DNA of 64,000 nt from Acephala macrosclerotiorum (lineage: Eukaryota; Ascomycota; Leotiomycetes; Helotiales; Mollisiaceae). The notes under the pieces are model-generated. The model was not told the origin of the DNA. It made no database searches and was given only the letters and a program-made list of their open reading frames with translations. Of the stretch, positions 11,405-22,916 are shown piece after piece. Where the stretch lies: assembly GCA_014904845.1 (NCBI GenBank), contig MU119257.1, positions 212,215-276,214 of the forward strand, written 5' to 3'. How positions within the stretch are numbered: position 1 is the stretch's first letter; the number at the start of each line of letters is the position of its first letter. A program made the translations under genes and the position numbers.

Positions 11405-12067
11405 ATGTTTGAGGTGCTCTGCCTTCATTTCCTTTGTTCGGCCTTCAAGTAAGGCGAGAGATTTTTTGTAGTAATATAATATAAACCCGATTTGATTACT
11501 ATTTCGCAATTTTGAAAATTTCGATCGATGAACCTGCAGTACACGTGCCTCTTCCGACCTTGCAATATGATTTGGTGTTTATGGTCAATTTTGGACCCTA
11601 ATGAGAATGCGTTCTTCTTAGCCGCTGGCTTTGAATAAGACAATTAGAGTTTGATTTCTGTTTGATATGAATGATTTGAATGATTTGAACTTTAAGCATT
11701 TTGAGCTGACCTCGAGAAATACATTGTGTTTTGCAATTTGCCTGAGCAGTCTTTACAGAATGAAACCCTCCTTCCATCTTACACCCTTTCCATCCTTGAT
11801 AATAAACCTCATCCTCTGTGAAGATCATATGTATGCTCCCAGAAATGTGTAGGTGGCATCACGTGCAAACGCGCGTTCAACGTGTCGTTAATGATCGACA
11901 TGGTGTGACGTGCGGAGTAAACAAACGTCATACCACAACACTTTCTCCTCACCTGTTGTTCCTCAGTTGATATAAATCTCTCCTCCCCCTCTCTCCTCTC
12001 GATCCTCCCTGAGATCACAACCCTCAATTGATACTAACTCCTACAAAGCATCAAAAGTTTCGAAAAC
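11405..12067. promoter_or_regulatory. Intergenic region with pyrimidine-rich promoter of the 12068 gene
   Basis: No gene seen. From about 11940 to 12010 it is rich in CT runs (CTCTCCTCCCCCTCTCTCC) just upstream of the ATG at 12068, as is common for fungal promoters. A GATATAAATC element lies near 11970. Confidence 0.4.
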
Positions 12068-13487
12068 ATGCCACCAAAACGCAAGGCTCTCTCCTCAACG
12101 AGCGGGAACGCAACAGCCACTGAGAAACCTCACGCTGCGAAGGCCGTAAAGACGAGTCCGAAGCAGAGTACTTCTGAGAAGTCTAGTGGAAAGAAGGAGG
12201 AGAAGACGTTCAAGTATTCTAATCCGAAGACGGTATGTTGTATCACTCTTTCCTCGTTTGCAATTGCTCAATGTCTTTTCTCGAGTTGGGGCTCCTTCCC
12301 AATTGATGTCCCCTCTTGCATTCAGTATTCTTTCTCAACTGAATATCCCTTCTTAGTTACGTATGCATTCACAGATTAAAATATTTTCTCGACTCAATGT
12401 CTCATCACTTCCTCTCGCCCCGCATATCAAGCTGACATCCCAACTCCCAGCTCGAGAAGAAACCGAAGTTCATGAACCTTCAATGGCCTGATATCGCCGA
12501 CTTCATCGACGACCCAGACTGTCAAGACATGCCAAAGAAAGGCGAGCTGGTCGATGACTACTGCTCTCGAGTCTCCGACCTTGGCATCCCCATCTCTGGC
12601 GACGGCGCCGAAATGCTCGAGAAGTTCACCAAAGAAGTTGAGAATCGGGACCAAGATATACAAGACGCGATCATGTATACCGATTGGAATGGATGGGGCA
12701 TCATGGAGGCGATGGATAACTTGTTTAAAGAATTCGACAAGGTGGTCTTTAGGAAGACCGTTTCGCCATACAAGAAATGGGCGTTTGTCGAGGCCATCGC
12801 GTGTTGGTCGATGGGTGACTTGATGCATTTCTTGAGTAAGATTCTTTTTACGTTCCTATCAGGTTTGAGGCTAACAAGGAAAAGATAACGAAGATGGCAA
12901 CGGTGTCGCTGAACATGCGGACATGATTGGAACAATGGTCTTGACCTGCATCGACGTGCTGAAGGAACATGATCTGTTCCAGTCCGGCGGTAACATCAAG
13001 AACATCGAAATTATTTGCTTGATTCTTCTCGAATTCGCGGTTCAGTCTTGTAACGATGTGAACACGAAATGGGGTTGCGAAATAGTCCACCTGTGTGACG
13101 ATGCTGGGATAGATCTCGAGAAGCACGTTCGAAAGCAGGTTCGCATCAGAGACATAGATGTAGCAAAGCTGAGAGACGAGATTGAGGAGAAGCGAGAGGA
13201 GGCTCCGATTGTAGGAGAAATTGATGATGGAGATGGGTATGATATCTATCAGAATATGAAGGACTGGACGCCAGATGGCGATATTGGCGAGGATGGTAGA
13301 ATGTGGTACAGATGGGATTGGAAGCTTGAGGTGAGCGTTTGACATTACCTTGATAATCGTGCGAAGTGTTGACAGTGTGTAGTACAAGGAGTATAAAAAG
13401 AATCATGTTGGTGGTACTCACTTCGACTTGACCAAAATGACCAAGGCACAGATCAAGAAAGGAAGGCATCCTCTTGATCCTCGCTAG
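12068..13487 (+). CDS. Uncharacterised fungal protein, 366 aa, four exons
   Basis: Splicing is clear: exons 12068-12232, 12451-12835, 12885-13330 and 13383-13487, with introns of 218, 49 and 52 bp that all keep phase. The N-terminus is Lys/Ser-rich (MPPKRKALSSTSGN...), possibly a nuclear signal. The body is acidic and helical, with Trp-rich segments (MNLQWPDIADFIDD, YTDWNGWGIMEAM, SPYKKWAFVEAIACW). The last exon is basic (YKEYKKNHVGG, KGRHPLDPR). I recognise no known domain. There is no signal peptide or membrane segment. Confidence 0.75.
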
Positions 13488-13620
13488 ATCTGTGGGCGAG
13501 CGAAATGGAATTCTCACGACGAATTTGTTGCCACGATGGCATGTATACTACTGTACAATACTGTCTCTAAATGAATGTCGTCCTCACATCACTTTTCTTA
13601 GCTATCACCCCAACTTGATT

Positions 13621-14291
13621 TCATCCACTCCGAGACACCGTCAACAGCCTGCCAGCTGTCGACGCCACCCGTCTAATCCTCAACTCAGCCTTCACCTCAA
13701 TCAAGTTCCTCAACTTCAAGACTGGCTTCAGCTCATCCCTCAATTGGCCTATCAACCCCTCCACCCCAACTTTTCCCAACCCTTCTCGCTCATCCTGCCT
13801 CCACCAAAACACTTTACCAACCACGGTATCGCCCTGCACTTGCCCCCATCCCCATATATAACCGCAAAACTCAATTCCAAACTCCTAATCATCTTCAAGG
13901 TTGGCGGTGCAGGATTCCGCAACCAACTCTACGTTCCATGAATCCAGAACTCACCATTATGATCGAACGTTGCTGCATGAAAGGAGGTCCCATACCATTG
14001 TGCCCTGACTTCGTGGTTGATTTGGTGGCTGGTGCGGAGAAGTGCCGTGGAGCAGGCAGAGGAGTGGAGTCGGAGCGGAGATTTAGGCCATAGCCGGAAG
14101 TGAGATGGGCGGGGATGAGCGGGTTGTTTGGAGTTAGGTGGGAGTATATTTGACGGCGGAGCTCGAGAAGAAGGTCGAGGAGGCAGAAAGATTGATGAGG
14201 TGGGGTGGTTCGAGGGAAGATTCAGGAGGTGAGGAAATTCCAGACATTCTCCTGCTTGGAATGTCAGTCTATGAGCGAATGCGAGCTCCAT
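13621..14291 (-). pseudogene. F-box/2EXR-like fungal protein remnant, frameshifted
   Basis: On the minus strand one frame reads LLDLLLELRRQIYSHLTP, close to the LPxEIRxxIYxxL opening of fungal F-box-like/2EXR proteins. About 100 bp downstream a different frame reads SHQINHEVRAQWYGTSFH, close to the RQINxEVxxxFY motif that follows in the same family, and ends at 13929. A third open frame covers 13839-13621 (LIGQLRDELKPVLKLRNLIE). The two motifs are in the right order and spacing but in different frames, with no intron between, so I call it a broken copy. Function of the family is mostly unknown. Confidence 0.5.
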
Positions 14292-14649
14292 GATGACTTG
14301 CAGCTAATGATACTCGCTTGTTGTCCGTCTGCCGTTCAACGATCAAGAGCGTAACCAGAGACCGTAGCCACCCAAACATCTTCGTGCTGAAATGCTAGAT
14401 TCATGATTGTCTGCACCATTTTCCAACGTCGACATTATTTACTAAGAGCTAAGTTGCTTTTACCAACTCAGACTCTGTATCAAACAAACAAGAATCAATC
14501 TCCACACCAGGCCCTATCCCTGAACCCCTTTAACCCTGTCTCGTTTCTTCGCTAAGCACTAGCCTCTCGCTAACCCACATGACTTTATCTCATCTTCCCA
14601 ACCTCCTCATCCGTCCATCTTTAGATCTAGACAACAACTTTTCATCAAT

Positions 14650-15642
14650 ATGGCCACCTCACCTTACCACCACGACTTTGAAATCCCCCTCGAGGGTAAA
14701 ACCCCAATAAAATGCATCACAAGCTCTCCCTCCTCTCCATCGAACGCCGCGCTGCCAGCATTAGTCTTCACCCACGGCGCTAGCGGCACGCTTCAGTCGG
14801 ACGCAATCCTCAACTTCCGCAACGGTTTCGCAACCCGAAGTGCTATAGCTTGTTTTCAAGGCTCAATGAACCTCCCTTCCCGTGTCAAACTCTTCAAGGC
14901 TGTCATTGACCATGAATCAAAAACGGCGCCAGTCACAGCGCTAGGAGGAAGAAGCATGGGTGCTCGTGCCGCGGTTATGGCTGCGAAGGGAAGAGGGAAG
15001 TTGAGGGCTTTAGTGTTGGTTAGTTATCCGTTGCATACGGGGAAGGGCGATGTTAGGGATGAGATTTTGTTAGAGATCGAGGAGGAGGTTAAGGTTCTAT
15101 TAGTGGTTGGGGATAAGGATAGTATGTGTGATTTGGAGAGGTTGGAAGGAGCCAGGGGGAAGATGAAAGCGGAGAGTTGGAGGATTGTGGTTGAGGGGGC
15201 GGATCATGGGATGGGTGTTAAGCCGAAGGTTGGGACAAAGGGCGTGGGTGAGTTGGTGGGCCGGGTGGTTGCTGAATGGCTGAGGGATATCGAAGAAGGT
15301 GGATTAGATGGTCAAGGAAAGGAAGGGAGGATTTGGTGGGATGAGGGTGAGGAGCCAATTGAGAGATGGAGTGGTTGGGAAGCAGAGTCACGGGTTAGGG
15401 AGACGTCAAAACTGAATGAAATAGCGAAGAAAAACGAGGTTGCAAAGTCTGAGAAGGCAACGAATAGGGGAAAGAGATCCAAGGACAAGCAACCGGTGCT
15501 TAGCGAGGCTGTAGAGCACGAAGAAAGTCCGAAAGAAGCTGCAAACAAACGCAGCAAGAGGAGTCGGAATGCATCTCGGGGAGACGAGGAGCCAGAGAAG
15601 CCGACTCGCAAACGACGAAAAACCCAAGATAGTAGCATTTGA
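14650..15642 (+). CDS. TEX30/KANL3-type alpha/beta hydrolase-like protein
   Basis: A single-exon 330-aa protein. The first ~215 residues are an alpha/beta hydrolase fold: an oxyanion-side FTHGASG (about 40-46), the nucleophile elbow GGRSMGAR with Ser about 102, an acid candidate in VVGDKDSMC (Asp about 157) and the histidine in EGADHGM (about 186). This arrangement matches the TEX30/KANL3 family (dienelactone-hydrolase-like), whose substrates are not established. The C-terminal third is highly charged and ends in basic clusters (KRSKRSRN, KPTRKRRKTQ), which suggests nuclear localisation. The start is the first ATG after a stretch with stops. Confidence 0.8.
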   Translation: MATSPYHHDFEIPLEGKTPIKCITSSPSSPSNAALPALVFTHGASGTLQSDAILNFRNGFATRSAIACFQGSMNLPSRVKLFKAVIDHESKTAPVTALGGRSMGARAAVMAAKGRGKLRALVLVSYPLHTGKGDVRDEILLEIEEEVKVLLVVGDKDSMCDLERLEGARGKMKAESWRIVVEGADHGMGVKPKVGTKGVGELVGRVVAEWLRDIEEGGLDGQGKEGRIWWDEGEEPIERWSGWEAESRVRETSKLNEIAKKNEVAKSEKATNRGKRSKDKQPVLSEAVEHEESPKEAANKRSKRSRNASRGDEEPEKPTRKRRKTQDSSI

Positions 15643-15979
15643 AATGGAAATGGCCTTGCGGCTTAACGTATACGGATATAACTAACCCCGGTGTAGTCTG
15701 GAGGTCTCTTTTTCTCCCGGTCCCTGCTGTTCCAACAGTCTTGTTGCCAGTGCTCGCCTTATTTCCAATCGAAAGAATAAGATATGAAGGACACCACATC
15801 TCTTCCTAGTTTCAAGACTGTAGTTCAATTAGTACCTGAGATCATTCACTGTTCGCTAGGAAGCATACTTGATAACATTCTGAGGATGCGCCCCAATATT
15901 CCGACAACCCACGAAATTTCTTACTACCTAGCCGATATTTCAAAAGCCTATACCCTACCGACTCTTGGTCAACACCCGA

Positions 15980-18307
15980 CTAGGATTGACTCGATCCTCC
16001 ACTTTCGTCACTACCACTGCCAATGCTAGGGCTGACCGTGGCAATCGGCATGCCAGTGCAATAGGCACACTCAGTATGTAAACTCAGAAACGCCATCCTT
16101 GTCGCTTCTTCTTCAGCCGTTCTTGCAATGACGCCCTGGCCCTCCTCTTTCATCCGTTCTATGAGTCGATCAACCCTGTGCTGACGGTACATCTCCGCTT
16201 CTATTCGTTTGTCATGGTCTCGCATAGCCAACGCTATTGCGTTTTGGGAGACAACACCGTTGCTGAGAGAGTTCCGTTGTTGCATACTGCGTGTTTTCTT
16301 CCTGTGAAACATCTTGGTGAAGAGAGCCTGAAGTGGTCCAAGATTAATCAAGGTGTTGAGGGAATAAAGATCCAGTAGATCTTCCTCGTTGATGATCTTG
16401 CATGTGTTGAAGGCATCGGTTTGCTCGAGAAACTCTTCGCCAAAGATGACATCGCAAACAAGATTTGGTAGAACATGAAATGACATCTTGAAGCTGTCAA
16501 AGCCTGGAAGCTGCACGGATGAAAGGTCGACCTGGCCAATAGTCTCGATGACAGTCTCATCTGCCAGCATGATACGAGTCTTCCTCTTTCTGTCGACTTT
16601 GAAACCTCTTTGAATCGCACATCGAAGAGACATGAGGTCGAGATCCGATCCCGTGTCTGCACATGCCTCTAATATATGGCCATCCGCGAAGAATTCCATT
16701 TTCCCTTTTGGTGACCCTATCCATTTGAAGCTCGGCATATTTCCAAATGTGAATGGAGAGTCCACGAGCAAATGTTGATTTGTCGTATATAGCTGGATCT
16801 TATGCAAAAATTCTAGCCCCATGATGATAGGCACTGAGCATTTGGACATTACGTGGAACCAATAAGATTCATGCGACTCGCCTCCAAGTAGTGAGCAAGG
16901 AATAAGGGCCTTACCAATTGATCTCATGTGTTGGCCGTTGCCCATGACGAAGAGATCTTTGTCGTCCTTACCTCGCTGGATCTCTACATTGTGATCCTTT
17001 GCGAAGGCGGCCGTGATGATGTTCCGATCTGATCCAGAGTCTGGGCGGGCAAAGCACGTAATTCCCTTGACGACAAGTTGAATAGCTTTGCGCTTATACT
17101 CTTTTGCTCGAGGAGGCAAGGAACGCGTGGGGGGAATGGCCGAAAGTAGGGTTTGAAGAGTAGGTGTCTCGACCGTAGTGTTTGGTGCAACCGAGGAGCC
17201 TCGTGTACTTTCCAAAGACCTTAAAGTGGCCTCCTTCTTGCCGACTTCGATGCAATTTGCCTCCACTATGACAAGGTTGGCGTATATACTTTTCACCTCT
17301 GTCACTAGTTGTTCTTGTGATATTGACCGCGTCTCCGGTTGTAGTATGATATCGTCGTTATCACTAGGTAGCGAGACCAGGGTTTGGGGAGCAGGCGTCT
17401 TGGGACCTGTATTCGAGGCAGTCGTGGAGGTTCGTGGGCTTTGTGAGTCACAAGGCTTTTGTGATCGTTGTTGATATGGAGCTTTCCTAGCTCTCTGCGC
17501 CTGGACCGAAGTAATATTCGAAGGATCTACGGAAGCCCTCGATAGCGGAAGCGTGACGTCTTGCTCGGTCCATAATGATTTCCTCGCGGCGGCTGGTCTT
17601 TGTGTATCGTACATGTTTTCTTCAGAAAGCATTCCGTATGAGGCTGAAGTTGGCCTTGCTTTTGATCTTCTTGGCGGTGGACTTGCAGAAGCATCCCTAA
17701 ACGGACTAGCGGAGCCTGCAGATATACCGTCCCCAATAGAGGGTCTCTTTCTGGGCTGTCCATCTGCTACCTCGTCTGCATCTCTCATGTTAAGATCACC
17801 ACTCTCACCAAGCGAATCCAAATTCAAAGCGCCAAGGTCTGAAAGGGATCCTACAGGGGCTAGGGACGTCCGTGTAGTCACCGGTCGTTTGGAGGGTAGT
17901 CGTTCGGGTTGCGTCCTGCTTGCCTCGTTCAAGTTCGGCTTGCGTGAAGGATCATCTTTCTTCGTACTATAGTCAATTTCTTAGTTTTGCGTACGAAATC
18001 CCTAATCATTAGGAAGGTATAGCTAGGGCTTGCACTATACCAGCACTATCATGAGTATGTAGAAATTTCACGCACGTAGAAGTCCTTTGAGCACTCTCAG
18101 CCTCGAATTCTATTCTAAACTTCTGTAGCTCCTCATTTCGTGATGGCAAGTGTTTGAAATGATCGGATTGCGCATGTTCCCAGAGCGATGGACTAGAAGT
18201 GAAAACTCTTCCATCAGGACAAAGTGTGCACGCCCACGAGGAGATTGCCTTGTTGTTGCGTCGAAGTTGCTGGATCCAGCGATCGGAGACCTCTGGCTTC
18301 TCTGGCC
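15980..18307 (-). CDS. C2H2 zinc-finger protein with two retropepsin-like domains
   Basis: The main exon (17966-15980) joins through a 109-bp intron (18075-17967, GTGCGT..TATAG, phase 2) to an upstream exon (about 18307-18076). That exon encodes a C2H2-like finger: CTLCPDG then SLWEHAQSDH. A further short 5' exon is likely but its ATG is unresolved. The main exon has a long Ser/Pro-rich disordered part, then a first aspartic-protease-like unit with DSGSDRN (about residue 298 of the exon ORF) and VPIIMGLEFLHK, and a second with ADTGSDLDLMS (about 426) and CDVIFGEEFL. Both are in retropepsin order. No reverse transcriptase, RNase H, integrase or LTR is nearby, so it is probably a domesticated retroelement-derived or cellular retropepsin-like gene. 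The C-terminus is helical and charged. Confidence 0.7.
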
Positions 18308-18703
18308 CTCAAATTAGCTGTACACGAACCGTGATCGATTTGTAGGGGGTAGCTCACGGAGTATGATTGATGCCATTTGAGCGGAGGACTTGGTGAGAAG
18401 GGCTGACTTCCATCTTCTTCAGCAATTCAGAAATTATCGAGTTACACGTGTTGACTGTGACGGGTCGAAAACGATCAAAGCCTAGTCCGAAGTTTGTCAA
18501 TCGTACTTTTCCGTGGAAGAGAAAAGAATATGGTGGCTGGGAGTTGGGAAATGAGAGCGTGATGACGTCCGTGCCTCTAGGCAGACCGGGGGGTTGACTT
18601 CTACAGCCTCACTCTTTATCGCACCAATCGAATCGTCCACGCCTGTCATATGTCCCGCACCTCAAAAATGTCCATGATCGTTCAATGAAGATACAAACGC
18701 TCA

Positions 18704-19706
18704 ATGTCGACGACTCCCGACGTCGAACTTGCTGAGAATAATGTGAACCCCGTTCGAGGATTCGCTCTGGTTGCATCTTACATCAACAGCGACATAGATA
18801 AGACAACCACGATATATAGACGATTCGATGAGCTATCAGCACGAAACCTGCTCTTCTACCAGGCCGAGCTCGCAGAGCTAGAATATAAATTGAAGCAACT
18901 TGATGACGAAGACAGAAAGGCGAAGGATAAAGTATCAGTGGCATGCCAAAAAAGCTGGGAAACCTTTGAGAAACACGCACATGGTAGAGATGGAGTGGCG
19001 GAAGTGGCAAGAGAGAGAAGGAAGATGAACCTCGCGATGAAGATTCGGGGTCTGCTAGAGAAATACCGTACGAGAAGCTCTCCAGAGTCGCCCGGATGAT
19101 TATAGTGCTTATATGGCCACAGACGCTGCGCTAGCAGCACATCAACTCCTCCTCAATTCTCCGACTCCATCCAAGAGTACGCGCACAGCTCTGCGAAACT
19201 GGTTCTTCGACAACACAGCAGGCAAGGAAGACGGTGATCCTCGTCTCTGGGATGCTTCCGAGGGGATTTTCTCGAAGGAGAAAGAGCACGATCTAGTCGC
19301 CCTCCGAGTCCCCGCAGACCAAGATCGCCTTTCGACCTTCATCAACAACAATTTCGGCGTCTTCTTCCAAACCTCTGCCCCAGACGGCCGAATAATATAC
19401 ACCTCTGAAGCAGCTATATCCCGCTTCGTGGCAATACTCAGCACTATACTAGCAGCCGTAATGCTATTCGGAGCCATCATAAGCCTCTACGTCGTGAAGA
19501 GCGAGAAAGCTTTACTAGGAATGCTAAGTGGATGGACGGTGCTGTTCGCTGCTTGTGTAGGACTTTTGACGAATGCAAGACGAGATCAGGTGTTTGGTTC
19601 TACAGCTGCTTATGCTGCTGTCTTGGTTGTATTTGTGAGCGGAAACTTGGGAGGGACGACTCCTTCAGTTGTTGGTGTGGGAAATTGTACCTGTGGCGTC
19701 ACATGA
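18704..19706 (+). CDS. DUF6594 family membrane protein
   Basis: Two exons, 18704-19067 and 19123-19706, with a 55-bp intron in phase 1, giving 315 aa. The N-terminal half has the family hallmarks YRRFDELSARNLLFYQAEL and a coiled-coil LEYKLKQLDDEDRKAKD, followed by MKIRGLLEKYH and, after the splice, AALAAHQLL. The centre reads LVALRVPADQDRLSTFI. Three hydrophobic segments close the protein (FVAILSTILAAVMLFGAII, LLGMLSGWTVLFAACVGLL, YAAVLVVFVSG). DUF6594 proteins are abundant in filamentous ascomycetes; their function is unknown. An unspliced reading would stop at 19098. Confidence 0.85.
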
Positions 19707-19862
19707 GGGGAAAGTAAAACGTACTTGAGATAAAAGGTAGTCTTGATTCAACAGCTCCAAAATTACCACCGAACGCCATACATGATGTCAACACCAGAAC
19801 TCCTCCCATGACCATAACCCGACAAAGACCTAGATATCTATATCTTTATACATGATTCGTAC

Positions 19863-22261
19863 TTATTCTGCGTTAAATGCAGCATGGATCGAGTCGCCTT
19901 CTTCAGGGCTGACGTACATGTCCAGCATCTCGGCCGCAAAAGGTGTGGCATCTGGATCGATTCCTGATTCCAGAAGTAAGTCATCTTCCGCATAGTTAAG
20001 TCGTGACAGGCAGAGCAGATATTTTTGAGGACCGCCTGGCACGGCCGCAAGCTTTTTTTGCATATCGATATTTTCGTATTTCGTTACAAGATGGTACAGC
20101 AATCGCATTACCAGGCTGATCAATCGTGCACTGGATGTGGTTAGCGGAATGTGTAAACTGACTCTGGTGTGTATACCTTTTCTCGCTCCCAGACCTGTAG
20201 TTGTACAAATTGTCCATCTCCTCGCTCACAAGATCAACAAAAAGTCCTATCGCCTTTGGGTGTCCAGCCAATGCCCGACTAGCAACGGGAGACCGCGTCA
20301 TGCTGGTGAATAGCTGCAAGAGATGAAGACGTATCCTATAAAATTTATCGTGGCCAATTCTTTCCGTGCCTGAAAGGAATGGAACCTTAATCATTTCCTT
20401 TAAAAGATGATCCATGATCTTTCCGGACTCATATGCCAACATTTCGCCCTTTGGAATAGGGCCCCAACTTTCCTTCGCCATACTGGTCGATAACATCTTG
20501 TACATTGTCAAGTAGTCTTCTTCTCGTTGATTGGTGCTAACCATGGCCAACACAAATTCCCATCGCATTAGCTTCCAGAAGCGGGTAATGTTTTCAGGTA
20601 GAGACATGCATCCTTGGGCGACGAGATAGAGCAGACGTATGCATGCGGTGGTATTAACTTGGTGTTCTTCCGGCAGGTTTTTGAATCGTCGAATCGCTAC
20701 CAGTTCAATGGTAGTTGCAGTCACTTCAACGAGCGAGTCGACGATACCAGGTGCGATCTTTGAAGTATGCAATTCCAGGGCAAAGGTCAACATATCCGTA
20801 AGGAGATGAATTGGCTTGAGCTATCTCATGTTAGCTTTGGTGTATAGAGTGAATCCGAAGCATACGTATAATTCGTCCTTGCATTTTCCCCATAGAGCGA
20901 TGAGAAGGTTGCAGAAGTCTATTGATAAGTCCTTCGACTGCTTCTTGAACCCAAGGGCTGGGATCTGGCCTAATATGATGGATTGGAATGACTCTTTGGG
21001 CGAAGATGGTAAAGCGTACTTTCCCAATTCTTCCACCGTCCGTAGGTGATTAGCATCGATTCTGTGATCTAGCATAGTCCCAATGAACTAATTTGATTAG
21101 CAGTTATCACGAAAGGGAGACAAGTGGACCAACGTCAAAACGATCATCCCGGATGTCCAGTTTTGCTAAAATGGCTTCGTCCAGAGCCAAATTATTTGAA
21201 TTGACAGCTGGATGAACTTCGGGTTGTATTATTTCCAAAGCTCCAGCTGGACTCTCCACAACTTTCCGTTTTCGTTTTCCTGGTTTGGATGGCGAGCCTA
21301 GGATCCGCTTCTGGAATTTCGAAGGAGAGATCCTTGATGGAGAAATGATTTCGATCTCGTCGTCGTCGAATCCGTCCCTATGTGGAAGGCTTTTCTTCTT
21401 CTTCGGCGTAACATTAACATCCTTTTTTTCTACATCCCTCGACTTGTTCAGCCGGCGTACTCTCTCTGACTCCTCAGCCAGATCCCGTCTGATGAAGTCT
21501 CGTTCCGTGGCAGCGCTCTTCTCCTTATTGCGGGCCTGTTCGAGAGCGTATTGTTGTTTTGCCAGTTTTTCCTCGTTTTCTTTCCTAATATCGGCCAACT
21601 TCCTCTCAAACTCCTTAGATGTCTTCTCTTGCTTGCTCCGAACAATAGAAATCTCTCCCGCTTTTGCATTCAGCTCATTCTTGAGGGCGTTGCGTTCTTT
21701 GATTAACTATATAGTCAGCTCCAATCAATAGATTACGGGAATGCAAATTACCTCCTCAAGTTGCTTCTGCAAGTTTTCCACTTTGATATCAGACGCAGCA
21801 GAGGGCTGGCTACCCTGTTCAGCGACGACGGAGTCGTTGAGAGGGATCGCCACTGGAGGATGAACATGATCTGATTCGGTGAATCTAGGAGGGGTAGGGC
21901 GTGTTCGGTTGGCCAATTGAGATACTGGATTGGAATTGTTGGCGTTTTCATACCGCTGCTGTCGAAACTGCTCCTGCTGTGTCGCATGCACTGGGATACT
22001 TCGAGGTGGAGGAGCAATGATTGCGGGCGTACTTCGTGCTTCATCAATTAGTACATCCTCGTCGAAGTCAACATCATCCAAGTCATCTCCGTAGTCCGAA
22101 GAAGGTGCAACGACCTTCCCTCGAGCAGCTTGCGTCTGGGCTTGTGTAAACTGGATGGCATTGTTCTCGAGCTCTACGAAAGCGTCGTCGGGCAGCGCAT
22201 CGAAGTCGTCGTCATCGAAGACCTCTTCGTCGTCGTCATATCCAGCCATCCCATCGGACAT
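19863..22261 (-). CDS. DNA-damage checkpoint protein, ATRIP/Rad26/UvsD-like
   Basis: Probably the partner subunit of the ATR-type checkpoint kinase (UvsB/Mec1/Rad3), which binds RPA-coated DNA in the nucleus. Five exons make a protein of about 780 aa. The N-terminus is acidic (EEVFDDDDFDALPDDAFVEL), a likely RPA-binding patch, followed by AIQFTQAQTQ. After the first splice (near 21752) comes a long coiled coil (ERKLADIRKENEEKLAKQQ...), then a basic nuclear signal (GKRKRKVVE). The rest is a helical C-terminal domain (LLIALWGKCKDELY, LKPIHLLTDML, FYRIRLHLLQLF) ending ...EEGDSIHAAFNAE. Other introns lie near 21720-21752, 21091-21136, 20822-20866 and 20130-20176. The family call rests on overall architecture and remembered fungal homologues. 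Confidence 0.7.
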
Positions 22262-22916
22262 ACATTGACAAGCAGCATTGGCGTTCGACTGTTCTGTTCC
22301 TTTAGATGTTTAAAATGCGCGCCGCCAACGCGTTGATGGATACAGGACGAGACCAAAGTGGTTTCTGCCGGAATACACCGCCCTCGGAGTCTCGGTTGAA
22401 TCGTTGTTCCGACCAGCTCTTCGAAGACAACTTGTTCTCGAGGGATACGCGAGTACGCAAGAACTTGTTCCTGTAGTCTAATAAATAGATTAGGTCTTGC
22501 TTCAGTTTCTCATTTCTATGGATTAATTTGTGTTATGTTGGCAGAACTATCTCCATTTTCTCGACGCCAAGCACACGCGACTTTTCACAAGCTTGAGAGA
22601 CAAACCCCTAAAAGAAATTGACCAGGCGGCTGCTAAGATACGTCAGAGTAAGGCCAACAAGACAAGCTATCCACCAACCTTTCGCGCGACAATCAACCAC
22701 GACAATTTGGTCACAGTCTTCCTTCTCTTGAATCTGTCCTTTGCCCTGTTGACCTTCAGACCAAGTTTACCTCTGCGCTGGCTTCATGATCGAGGGCGAA
22801 CGGATATAAGCAGCGTCCTCCTCAGTCTTGGCGCGCATAGAGTCCGCGAAGCAAGGAAGAAGCGGAACAGCAAGGAAATCCTCACTCTACAACCTGCGTA
22901 GCGGAGGATCGCAGAA

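Noticed and set aside
18704..19099. 131-aa unspliced reading of the DUF6594 gene
   Set aside because: Splicing out 19068-19122 restores the full family sequence, including three membrane segments, so the unspliced stop is inside an intron.
22530..22901. 123-codon plus-strand ORF upstream of the CDP-DAG synthase gene
   Set aside because: It lies in the divergent promoter/5' leader, has no recognised domain, and ends just before the clear ATG at 22917. Could be an upstream ORF but not supported as a gene.
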